From contig CACWXP010000012.1 of the NCBI GenBank assembly GCA_902764875.1, positions 1 to 64,000 on the forward strand: a stretch of DNA of 64,000 nt, written 5' to 3'. The position numbers were made by a program, and so were the translations under genes. Shown piece by piece: positions 1-6,338 of the stretch. Below the pieces are notes generated by a model that saw nothing but the letters and a program-made list of their open reading frames with translations, was not told where the DNA came from and searched no databases. Source of the stretch: an uncultured Eubacteriales bacterium. Its GTDB lineage: Bacteria; Bacillota; Clostridia; Christensenellales; Aristaeellaceae. Every line of letters begins with the position of its first letter. The first letter of the stretch is position 1.

Positions 1-1
1 G

Positions 2-679
2 CGGATCATCAACCTGGGAACGCCATGGCACAAAGACGACGTTTTTTGCCGAATGCCGAACATTCACAGGTACGACTGCTATACGACGGGGTTGATTTCT
101 CCGGCGCAGCTGGACGTTTTGCGCTCCTCCATGCCGCCGAGCATGTTCGCGGCGAACTATGAGCTGAAGCACATTGCTTCGGAGAACGCCTTCTTCACCA
201 CGCCGCCGGTTTTTACGGACAATCCGCTGGTTTTGCGGGACGGGATTTCGCACGTGGACGCTTCGTACGGCGGGGAGGATTTTACAGCCTTTACCTGCGG
301 AAAGCGGAAGGGGAACACGATTTACCTTTACGGGCGGATCTGGCATTCGCATGTGGACAAAGTGCTGGAGGAGATCATCGGGGAGGCGGAGCGGATGATG
401 TGCTGGCCTATGTATTGTGAAGACAACGGAGACAAGGGGTTCTTTTGCAAGGAGATCCGGCGGCGGGGGCATTACGCGAAGACCTATACGGAGCACCAGA
501 ACAAGGTGATCAAGATTTCGAGCTATCTGCGGAAATGGTGGCCGAACATCGTTTTCGTGCGGGGGACGGACGCGGAATATATCAACCAGATTTTGGACTA
601 TACGGAGCAGGCGGAGCACGACGACGCGCCGGATTCGGCCGCTTCAGTTTGTCGGAGATTGGATGCGCATTATTGGTAG
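2..679 (+). CDS. Phage terminase large subunit, C-terminal nuclease part (5' end outside window)
   Basis: The frame is open from the left edge, so only the last ~226 residues are visible. It begins with the end of the ATPase domain (NLGTPWHKDD). An RNase H-like nuclease domain follows, with three acidic positions typical of TerL: Asp in HVDASYGG, Asp in CEDNGD and Asp in DDAPDS. In phages this protein packages DNA into the prohead and cuts concatemers. No portal, capsid or other phage gene follows; the next gene is a chromosomal DUF554 gene on the other strand. The fragment is therefore either the right end of a prophage or an isolated remnant. The call rests on motif layout; the exact phage type cannot be told. 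Confidence 0.8.
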   Translation, partial: RIINLGTPWHKDDVFCRMPNIHRYDCYTTGLISPAQLDVLRSSMPPSMFAANYELKHIASENAFFTTPPVFTDNPLVLRDGISHVDASYGGEDFTAFTCGKRKGNTIYLYGRIWHSHVDKVLEEIIGEAERMMCWPMYCEDNGDKGFFCKEIRRRGHYAKTYTEHQNKVIKISSYLRKWWPNIVFVRGTDAEYINQILDYTEQAEHDDAPDSAASVCRRLDAHYW

Positions 680-694
680 CGAAGAGACTTGAGT

Positions 695-762
695 GGACCG
701 GCGGAAGTGAACCTTTGGTTCACATTAACGCAGGGCCCACTGGGCCCTGCGCCCTCCGGTCC
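695..762 (-). repeat. Three-helix structured repeat element, copy A
   Basis: The segment folds as a three-way junction. Outer helix P1 pairs 695-701 with 756-762 (7 bp). Hairpin P3 pairs 707-713 with 717-723 (7 bp, loop TTT). Hairpin P2 pairs 729-738 with 742-751 (10 bp, loop ACT). A second copy lies at 6238-6307, and every stem difference between the copies is compensated. On the minus strand it starts 3 nt after the stop codon of the DUF554 gene, so it could be a 3'-UTR RNA structure. Conserved flanks extend the match to about 692-766. Strand is inferred only from the neighbouring gene. Confidence 0.75.
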
Positions 763-765
763 GTT

Positions 766-1479
766 TCAGAACTGAATGGGCAGGAAGGCCGCAATCACGG
801 CCAGGACGACAGCGGGAAGCATATTCGCGACTCTGATCTTTTTCCCCCAGACCAGATTCAGACCGACGCAGAAGATGAGAATGGATCCTACCAGAGAAAG
901 ATAGCTCATGGCGAGATCTGTCATTACGGGACGAATGAGGGTGGCAAGAAGCGTCAGCCCGCCTTCCCAGAGGAAGACCGGAATAGCGGAGAACATACAG
1001 CCTTTGCCCATGGAACAGGTCATAACCATGATGATGATCAGGTCCAGGATTGATTTGGCACCGAGCGTCGACCAGTCGCCGGAGATGCCGTCCTGGATTG
1101 CGCCCATGATGGCCATGGCACCGATGCAGACGGTCAGAGAAGCGGTTACAAACCCGTGGACAAATCCCTGATCTTTGGAGTTGCCGGTTTTCCGCTTCAG
1201 CCATTCGCCGAAGCGTTCAAACAGGCGCTCTATGTTGAGGATTTCTCCGATCAGGCCGCCCAGGGCCAGGCACGCGACAACCAGCATTCCGCCGCCGCCG
1301 GGGAGGAGATCGTTATGCAGCATGTGTTTCATCGCGCCGGCTATGCCCAGAAACAGGGTTCCGACGCCGCAGGCCATGGTCAGCGTTTCCTGATGCCTTT
1401 CCCGGATCAGGCGTCCGAATAGAGCCCCGAACAGTCCGCCCGCGATGATGGCCCCGGTGTTGATGATTGTACCCAGCAT
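766..1479 (-). CDS. DUF554 family membrane protein
   Basis: A 237-residue polytopic membrane protein of the DUF554 (YdfK-like) family, whose function is unknown. Recognisable family features are the opening MLGTIINTGAIIAGG, a glycine-rich small-residue helix (GGLFGALFG) and the segment CIGAMAIMGAIQDG. I chose the internal ATG at 1479 because AGGGAGG lies 9 nt upstream; the longer reading from 1551 adds a charged, non-family stretch. It is the last gene of a minus-strand group with a HAD phosphatase and a flavodoxin. Its stop codon directly abuts the three-helix element at 695-762. Confidence 0.85.
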   Translation of the reverse strand: MLGTIINTGAIIAGGLFGALFGRLIRERHQETLTMACGVGTLFLGIAGAMKHMLHNDLLPGGGGMLVVACLALGGLIGEILNIERLFERFGEWLKRKTGNSKDQGFVHGFVTASLTVCIGAMAIMGAIQDGISGDWSTLGAKSILDLIIIMVMTCSMGKGCMFSAIPVFLWEGGLTLLATLIRPVMTDLAMSYLSLVGSILIFCVGLNLVWGKKIRVANMLPAVVLAVIAAFLPIQF

Positions 1480-1540
1480 ATCCGCAACCTCCCTTTTCTG
1501 AAACAGAATACCGACAATAGCCTTTTGGGCAGAAGACGTT

Positions 1541-2275
1541 TTACGGAGCAATTAGTTCTGCAGCGGATGACCACCTTTTGAGAACTTCAAACAATTCGTC
1601 AAAAGAGGAAGCGCAATAGTTGATATCGTAAGCAGCCATCGCTGCTTCGATATCCCCGGAGGGCATGAACCATACGGAATCCAGGGACGCGTTTTTCGCG
1701 CCGAGCATATCCGAAGAAAGTGAATCGCCGATCATGATGCATGAAGATTTCGGTTCCGCGATCTGAGCAAGGCAAATATCGAAGAATGCCGCATCGGGCT
1801 TTGTTGCACCCATTTCTTCACTGATGAATAATCCATCGATATACAGGTCAAGACCGGTGGACGCGATTCTGCCCTTCGCGTTTACGGTCGCACCGTTGGA
1901 GGCAATATAAATCCTCGCGTGCGGTATGTTTTCCTTCAACTTTCCGACAAATTCCAGGGCGCCGTCCATCAATACACCATTTACGGACATCGTACGGATG
2001 AAATCGTCGTTGACCTCCAGAGGATCAAGGCCGGATGCATTTCCTTCGCAGCGGCTGAAAACATCCAGGAATCGCTTCGTAAAGAGTTCTGTTCTTGTGA
2101 TGGCTCCCTTTTCCAATTCAAGCCAGAGAGATTTATTGTATGCTTTAAACGCCTGGTAAATCTCATCTGAGAACGAAAGGCCGTTGGCTTGCAGGACGAT
2201 GCCGAGCGCTTTATACTCGGAGGCATGAAAGTCCAGTAATGTCTGGTCGAGATCAAAGAGAAAGTTGCGATGCAT
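1541..2275 (-). CDS. HAD-superfamily hydrolase, YjjG-like (noncanonical nucleotidase type)
   Basis: A 244-residue HAD subclass IA phosphatase. Motif I is FDLDQTLLDF (Asp8 nucleophile, Asp10), motif II is in YIASNGA, the motif III lysine is in GATKPD, and motif IV is MIGDSLSSDM. The cap-region segment NKSLWLELEKGAIT and the segment LFISEEMGATKP resemble YjjG, which dephosphorylates damaged or noncanonical pyrimidine nucleotides. That substrate is an inference. ATG at 2275 is preferred (AGGAG upstream); the longer reading from 2416 overlaps the flavodoxin gene and adds arginine-rich, non-conserved residues. It lies 31 nt downstream of the flavodoxin gene and is probably co-transcribed with it. 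Confidence 0.85.
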   Translation of the reverse strand: MHRNFLFDLDQTLLDFHASEYKALGIVLQANGLSFSDEIYQAFKAYNKSLWLELEKGAITRTELFTKRFLDVFSRCEGNASGLDPLEVNDDFIRTMSVNGVLMDGALEFVGKLKENIPHARIYIASNGATVNAKGRIASTGLDLYIDGLFISEEMGATKPDAAFFDICLAQIAEPKSSCIMIGDSLSSDMLGAKNASLDSVWFMPSGDIEAAMAAYDINYCASSFDELFEVLKRWSSAAELIAP

Positions 2276-2306
2276 ACGGCAGCTCCTGATCGCAATGGCT
2301 GGCCGT

Positions 2307-2717
2307 TTATCCAACGATCTTTTTCGCGAACGCCGCGGCCGCGACAAGATCCGATTCGTCCGGCTTCCCTTTGTGGAGACCTTTGAATTCGCCCTTGCAA
2401 TGGAATTCCCGCTCATCCATTGAAATGCCGACTTTATCAGCCACAGCTTTGACCTTTTTCCAGGTGGAGTTCATCATGGCGGCTGAACCGAAGTTTACGA
2501 TTTTTCCGACTTTTTCCTTCGACAGGGATTCAACAAACCGGCGCACTTCCGGATCGATGGTAAAGGCATAGTAGGAGTTGCCGAGGAAGAGAATATCCAC
2601 AGATTCAGTGACCGGCGCGGTGACAGGAAGCGCCTCCACGCCGACTGCTTTTGCGATTGCTTCTGCCAGGCGTTTTGTATTTCCTGTTTTCGTGTAATAT
2701 CTTACTGCGATTTTCAT
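2307..2717 (-). CDS. Flavodoxin family protein
   Basis: A 136-residue flavodoxin-like protein. The FMN phosphate-binding loop is visible at the N-terminus (YYTKTGNTKRLAEAI), and the 50s loop region reads GNSYYAFTIDPEVRRFV. Flavodoxins carry electrons one or two at a time through bound FMN; the partner here is unknown. Start ATG at 2717 has AAAGGA upstream. It is the first gene of the flavodoxin-HAD-DUF554 group, with a plausible promoter at 2786-2814. The nucleotide composition here is AT-richer than in the core region to the right. Confidence 0.85.
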   Translation of the reverse strand: MKIAVRYYTKTGNTKRLAEAIAKAVGVEALPVTAPVTESVDILFLGNSYYAFTIDPEVRRFVESLSKEKVGKIVNFGSAAMMNSTWKKVKAVADKVGISMDEREFHCKGEFKGLHKGKPDESDLVAAAAFAKKIVG

Positions 2718-2785
2718 TGGTCAGTACCATCCTTTCTGTCAGGTCATTTGGGTTCGGGAGAATCAAAGCTTAAAAACCCTTTCCG

Positions 2786-2814
2786 ATTATACACGAAAGC
2801 GGGGCGTTTGTCCC
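2786..2814 (-). promoter_or_regulatory. Predicted sigma-A promoter of the flavodoxin operon
   Basis: On the minus strand there is a -35-like GGGACA (2809-2814), a 17-nt spacer and a perfect -10 TATAAT (2786-2791), about 70 nt upstream of the flavodoxin start. Confidence 0.6.
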
Positions 2815-2910
2815 GTGATTCTCAGAAATAGGGAAGAGAGTGCGCAAAAGTTTGCAGTAGGAGACAAAAATTACCATTTTGGAGTGAGAACTAGCAGTTG
2901 GACTACGCTG

Positions 2911-2988
2911 TGTGCCTAGAATTTTTTGTGCCTAAAACGGGGCCTGATGCAAGGAATATCAAGGATTTCGGGGAAAAATGTGTGCCTA
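2911..2988 (+). repeat. Three short direct repeats TGTGCCTA
   Basis: The octamer TGTGCCTA occurs at 2911-2918, 2927-2934 and 2981-2988 in the ~295-bp gap upstream of the unknown gene at 3013. The second and third copies also share a following AAA and a nearby ACGG. They may be protein-binding sites or remnants of a mobile-element end. Apart from these and the flavodoxin promoter I see nothing else in the gap. Confidence 0.5.
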
Positions 2989-3012
2989 AACGGAGAGGAG
3001 GAGAAAAACAGA

Positions 3013-3651
3013 ATGGCCTATTCAACCAAACCGGTTAAGATTCCGAAAGTTCCGGGGAAGATCACGCTTCGGAAGCGCAGCGACCGGACATACGTGGTAT
3101 ATGAGACCGGCAGAACATATAACAGCGCGCGGAAGAACACCAATCCACTGCGGAAATATATCGGGCTGCAGATTCGGAACGCGCCGACGCTGATGCTTCC
3201 GAATGAGAATTATGAAAAGTACTTTGGAAAGGACGGGGAGGAGAAAATGACGGCTAAGGAAAGAACGGCGTCGGAGAATTATGAGGCGATGAGCAACGAT
3301 TTCTGGATGCTTGACTGCATGTTTGAACAGCTGTACTTTGAATTTCAGATTCAGGCGCACCGGAACCCGCATTTCGTTGTGAACGCATACAAGATTCAGC
3401 GGATTAACAAGATTCTGGTTCCTTTGAAGCATCTGATGGAGGGGAAACCCTACGGAGCTTTTCTGGAGATTCCGGAGGAGCCGGTGGAGGTTGAGGAAGA
3501 GGAAGGACTTATTACAACGGGTGTGGATCAGGAGGAGATGCCGGTTCGGGCCCGAAAGACAAAGCTGGTCGGGCTGGATTACAGCGATATTGCATTGCTT
3601 TTGACGCAGTACAAGGGGGCAATGACGCGGTTTGCGGGGGATTGTTTGTGA
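3013..3651 (+). CDS. Unrecognised 212-residue protein
   Basis: I do not recognise a characterised family. The N-terminus is basic (MAYSTKPVKIPKVPGK, then LRKRSDRTYVVYETGRTYN). A middle section is rich in Tyr, Phe and Asn (NENYEKYFGKDGE; FEQLYFEFQIQAHRNP). Near the end there is a Glu/Val run (EEPVEVEEEEG) before a hydrophobic C-terminus. No signal peptide or membrane segment is seen. The start is well supported: GGAGAGGAGGAG precedes ATG at 3013, whereas the longer ORF start at 2926 lies within the TGTGCCTA repeats. The YVVYETGRTYN region faintly resembles leader segments of some Firmicutes transposases, but no catalytic domain follows. It stands alone between the flavodoxin operon and a toxin-antitoxin pair. 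Confidence 0.6.
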   Translation: MAYSTKPVKIPKVPGKITLRKRSDRTYVVYETGRTYNSARKNTNPLRKYIGLQIRNAPTLMLPNENYEKYFGKDGEEKMTAKERTASENYEAMSNDFWMLDCMFEQLYFEFQIQAHRNPHFVVNAYKIQRINKILVPLKHLMEGKPYGAFLEIPEEPVEVEEEEGLITTGVDQEEMPVRARKTKLVGLDYSDIALLLTQYKGAMTRFAGDCL

Positions 3652-3688
3652 TGGGAGGATGTTTGGGCCGAAAAGAATACGCTGAGCG

Positions 3689-3717
3689 TTGCAATTTCCA
3701 AATAATCATGCTATTCT
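3689..3717 (+). promoter_or_regulatory. Predicted promoter of the toxin-antitoxin pair
   Basis: TTGCAA (3689-3694), a 17-nt spacer and TATTCT (3712-3717) lie 43 nt upstream of the antitoxin ATG. The last base of the -10 box is the first base of the palindrome at 3717-3740, so a bound repressor would cover the transcription start. Confidence 0.6.
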
Positions 3718-3740
3718 GTACAAAACGTACGTTTCGTACA
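3717..3740 (+). promoter_or_regulatory. 24-bp palindromic operator upstream of the toxin-antitoxin genes
   Basis: A near-perfect inverted repeat: the left arm begins TGTACAAAACG and the right arm ends GTTTCGTACA, centred on a GTAC. Only one pair of symmetric positions breaks the symmetry. It lies at the probable transcription start and 19 nt before the antitoxin gene, as expected for autoregulation by an antitoxin dimer. Binding is inferred. Confidence 0.7.
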
Positions 3741-3759
3741 TTGCGATTCGGAGGTTGTT

Positions 3760-4197
3760 ATGGATCAGTGCGTTGATTATATGAAAAGCGCTTCAGAGGT
3801 GCGTAAGGAATGGAGCAGTACCATTGATACTGCGCTTCGGGAACATCCTGTGTTTATTCAGCGAACAAGGGATAATCTGATTCTGCTGGACATTGCTACG
3901 CTCAGGCTGGCGTTTGAAAACCTCCGCTTTGAGCTGATCCTCTATCCGGAAAAAGACGGCTCCGTTACCTTGGTTGAAAGTCATCTGGACCTGGTTGAGA
4001 ATGCCGCAAACAAAGATTCCGGCATTGATCAGATGATTCATGCCCTGCGTGATTATGCCAGCGATTTTTACAGCGAGTTTGCATTGTGGTCAAAAGCGCC
4101 AAACAGAAAAAGTCATATTCCCTATATCCTGAAAGTGCTTTCCAGTACCGACGATGAGCTCCGGGAGGATATCGTATGCCGAAATGGAAAGAACTGA
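3760..4197 (+). CDS. Phd/YefM-like antitoxin (probable)
   Basis: A 145-residue protein. Its N-terminal part matches the pattern of Phd/YefM-type antitoxins: a short helix with ASEVRKEWSSTIDTALREHP, then the beta-hairpin VFIQRTRDNLILLD and the segment ATLRLAFENLRFEL. The C-terminal half is acidic and would neutralise the toxin. The gene has GGAGGT 4 nt upstream of ATG. It overlaps the downstream toxin-like gene by 22 nt, a typical antitoxin-first order. The palindrome in front suggests autorepression. The family call is by pattern only. Composition is clearly AT-richer than neighbouring core genes, which fits horizontal transfer. Confidence 0.7.
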   Translation: MDQCVDYMKSASEVRKEWSSTIDTALREHPVFIQRTRDNLILLDIATLRLAFENLRFELILYPEKDGSVTLVESHLDLVENAANKDSGIDQMIHALRDYASDFYSEFALWSKAPNRKSHIPYILKVLSSTDDELREDIVCRNGKN

Positions 4198-4394
4198 AAC
4201 GATTTTGCGATCGGGATAACTGGGAATGCTATAAAGTCACCGATCATTATTTCTATCGTAAGATTCTTCCGGACGGGAACATTCTGTACACCAAAGTTTC
4301 AAAAGGAAGCGGTGAAATTGGATACCACATGTGGAAAGAAATTTTGAATCGACAGCTGAAAGTAACTCAGGAGTATTTCAACAGTAAGATTTAA
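4176..4394 (+). CDS. Small HicA-like toxin candidate
   Basis: A 72-residue basic protein. The layout WECYKVTDHYFYRKI, then a strand ending in TKVSKG, then EIGYHMWKEILNRQLKV recalls HicA-type dsRBD-fold mRNA interferases: an aromatic strand with a central His, followed by a helix that ends in an ILxxQ-like segment. Its start lies inside the end of the antitoxin-like gene (22-nt overlap), so translation is probably coupled. Toxicity and RNA cleavage are inferred from context. A non-HicA small toxin is possible. Confidence 0.65.
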   Translation: MPKWKELKRFCDRDNWECYKVTDHYFYRKILPDGNILYTKVSKGSGEIGYHMWKEILNRQLKVTQEYFNSKI

Positions 4395-4426
4395 TATACT
4401 TCTGATGCAGAGCGGAGGTGAGGGGT

Positions 4427-4672
4427 TTGACATTGACCAGGGTGTTTCAGTACGGAAACAGCCAGGCGGTTCGTATTCCGAAGGAATTCCGATTTAATAC
4501 GGACAGAGTCATTGTTACCCGGGTCGGACATGCACTTGTGCTGACACCGGAAGACCAGCTTGCGGCGGTGATGAGAGAAGGCTTCAGATCCGTACCGGAA
4601 GATTTTTTGGCATCAGGACGGGAAGAATTCATTCCTTCTGAGAAAGATTCACTGGATACCGATCATGAATAA
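4427..4672 (+). CDS. VapB-type antitoxin (orphan)
   Basis: An ~81-residue AbrB/SpoVT-fold protein. The N-terminus reads TRVFQYGNSQAVRIPKEFRF, followed by the swapped-hairpin strand RVIVTRVGHALVLTPED, characteristic of VapB/MazE antitoxins. The TTG at 4427 is preferred because GGAGG (4414-4418) lies 8 nt upstream; a GTG at 4418 overlaps the Shine-Dalgarno sequence. A VapC (PIN-domain) toxin normally follows, but here the next sequence is a truncated surface-protein fragment 3 nt downstream. The toxin gene therefore appears to have been lost or replaced. Confidence 0.8.
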   Translation: MTLTRVFQYGNSQAVRIPKEFRFNTDRVIVTRVGHALVLTPEDQLAAVMREGFRSVPEDFLASGREEFIPSEKDSLDTDHE

Positions 4673-4675
4673 ACT

Positions 4676-5152
4676 GTGCGGGATGAATCCTATGTAGCTT
4701 CGGTAGACAGTTCCGGCAAGATTACTGCAAAGCATGCCGGGAAAACCAGAATTACAGCTACATCTACGGACGGAAGCAAAAAATCAACCTATGTTGATGT
4801 GATTGTTGAGCCGGCTGTCCCAATTTCACTGGATAGTATCGGTTACGGCATTTACAATTACAACCTCCTTGGAATTACAGTAACAAACAAGTGTTCCACT
4901 CAAGCTATAGTTGATTTTGACTTTGATCTAAATTTCTATGACTGGGGCGGAAGCAAGATTAACGGTGGAAGTTACAGTCTGGGAAAAGAAGTAAGAATCA
5001 GGGCCGGCGGTAAAACTACGATTAAGAGGACTGTATATGGCACAGGCCAGGCATATAAAACTGTTATAACAATTACGGGAGTTAAGTTTGCTGACGGATC
5101 ATACTGGTCGATACCTTATGGAAAGCAGGAAACATGGAGCTTTACAAGGTAA
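4676..5152 (+). pseudogene. Truncated Ig-like (Big2) surface-protein fragment
   Basis: 158 codons without a convincing start. The first ~45 residues are the second half of a bacterial Ig-like domain 2 (SVDSSGKITAKHAGKTRITATSTDGS). A beta-rich C-terminal domain follows, with no sorting signal. A complete protein of this type would have a signal peptide and a full Big2 repeat, and both are missing. The fragment begins 3 nt after the vapB stop, with no ribosome binding site of its own beyond the vapB end. I read it as the 3' remnant of a longer secreted protein joined to vapB by deletion or insertion. Confidence 0.7.
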
Positions 5153-5239
5153 AACAGAGAATCGGAAGAGATGAGAAAACGTTTGACGTTTTAAAGTTCG
5201 GCTGGTGTTTTGTAATGCTGAAACGGAAATAAGCGAAAC

Positions 5240-5271
5240 AAAAAAAGGAACGGAGGGTTGCTCCGTTCCTT
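5240..5271 (-). terminator. Rho-independent terminator of the secreted lipocalin-like gene
   Basis: GGAACGGAG (5247-5255) pairs with CTCCGTTCC (5261-5269) around a 5-nt loop. On the minus strand the stem is followed by a T7 run (5240-5246). It lies 22 nt beyond the stop of the gene at 5293-6057. Confidence 0.85.
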
Positions 5272-5292
5272 CATTGGTCTTATTTGCTTTGA

Positions 5293-6057
5293 TCAAGCGG
5301 CGGGGGTTTCGGCGGCCGCGGGGGCGGGCTCGAAGATAAAGGAGATTTCCTGACCCATCGCATTGATATACAGGGAGGCCATGCCATCCTTCAGGAGCAT
5401 GACTCCCAGGGTCATCTGCAGATTGTCGAGGCCCAGGCTGCTCAGATCCATACCGGCGGACTGAGAAGCCTCAGCGAGCATTTTGCCGAGATCAATGGAA
5501 AGGGCTCCGTCCGCGAATTCCATTTCGAGCGGGTCCGCACCTGTCATGGACTCCAGACCGGTCAGATGCATGGTGTTTCCTTCGATCTTCATGCCGGGGA
5601 TCTGAGAGGCGCCCAGCTGTTCCACGGGGATCGCGGTGACATCGATGACCATACCGTTCATGGAAACATATTTGCAGACCCATTCGCCAGCGAAGTCTTC
5701 CAGCTTGGCTTCGGTGTTCACTTCGGCCAGGGTGATGGACTGGGCCGCTTCGGCATCACGGGTGAAGGTAACGGATTGCTTTTCGTTTACGAGGGTTGTT
5801 CCATCGTAGACAAAGCCGTTGGCTGCATCGGTGTCGCCGTCCATGTACACGATGCCGTCCTTCAACTCGTAGGTTCCGGGGAGTTCATTTTCGCCCATGA
5901 GGAGCTTGTAGGTGTTGTCGGCATTGAGGGTGAGCGTGACGCTCATGCCGTACATCGTGCCATACCAGTTGCCGGTGATGTCCGCACCTTCCGCCAGGAC
6001 GGCGGTGTACAGGCAAACCAGGCACAGAGCCAGAAGCAGAGATACGAGTTTCTTCAT
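5293..6057 (-). CDS. Secreted lipocalin-like protein of unknown function
   Basis: A 254-residue protein with a clear signal peptide (MKKLVSLLLALCLVCLYTAVLAEG). The mature part has two beta-rich units with the opening pattern ITGNWYGTMYGMSVTLTLNADNTY and, later, FAGEWVCKYVSMNGMVIDV. This W-containing start followed by 'tyel-dgivymdg' strands is common in lipocalin-like domains of clostridial secreted proteins. It ends in an Ala/Pro-rich tail. ATG at 6057 has AGAAAGGAAG upstream; the longer frame start at 6084 precedes this site. It is monocistronic, with its own promoter (6120-6149) and terminator (5240-5271). The ligand is unknown. Confidence 0.7.
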   Translation of the reverse strand: MKKLVSLLLALCLVCLYTAVLAEGADITGNWYGTMYGMSVTLTLNADNTYKLLMGENELPGTYELKDGIVYMDGDTDAANGFVYDGTTLVNEKQSVTFTRDAEAAQSITLAEVNTEAKLEDFAGEWVCKYVSMNGMVIDVTAIPVEQLGASQIPGMKIEGNTMHLTGLESMTGADPLEMEFADGALSIDLGKMLAEASQSAGMDLSSLGLDNLQMTLGVMLLKDGMASLYINAMGQEISFIFEPAPAAAETPAA

Positions 6058-6119
6058 GTTTCCAATCTTCCTTTCTTGATTCAAAATCTGCCGGCTGGGC
6101 CGGCTGCTCTCCTTTCGCT

Positions 6120-6149
6120 ATTGTAACATTTTTACAGCTGGGTTGTCTA
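6120..6149 (-). promoter_or_regulatory. Predicted promoter of the lipocalin-like gene
   Basis: On the minus strand: TAGACA (6144-6149), an 18-nt spacer and TACAAT (6120-6125), each 5/6 matches to the sigma-A consensus, about 60 nt upstream of the ATG at 6057. Confidence 0.6.
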
Positions 6150-6237
6150 TGACGGGATTGAATTTTCTTTGTACATACAACTTTTAGGGAAATAAATCGA
6201 AAAAGTGGCCGAAAAAAAGGTTTTGTATGCGAAAAGT

Positions 6238-6307
6238 GGTCCGGAAGAAAGTGGACCGATGGTCCACCATTAACGCAGGCCACACAGTGGCCTGCGCCCT
6301 CCGGACC
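6238..6307 (-). repeat. Three-helix structured repeat element, copy B
   Basis: The same architecture as copy A at 695-762. P1 pairs 6238-6244 with 6301-6307. P3 pairs 6251-6257 with 6261-6267 (loop GAT). P2 pairs 6274-6283 with 6287-6296 (loop ACA). Junction strands (ATTAA before P2, CCCT after P2) are conserved, while stem bases change in pairs. It lies 31 nt downstream of the holA stop on the minus strand, so both copies follow the 3' end of a minus-strand operon. The sequence between it and holA contains AGAACCGTCCCCCTA. Confidence 0.75.
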
Positions 6308-6338
6308 GTTTGGCCCTAAAAGAACCGTCCCCCTATGG

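Noticed and set aside
5132-5230. 32-codon frame (MELYKVKQ...) overlapping the end of the Big2 fragment
   Set aside because: Only a weak ribosome binding site and no family pattern; likely chance.
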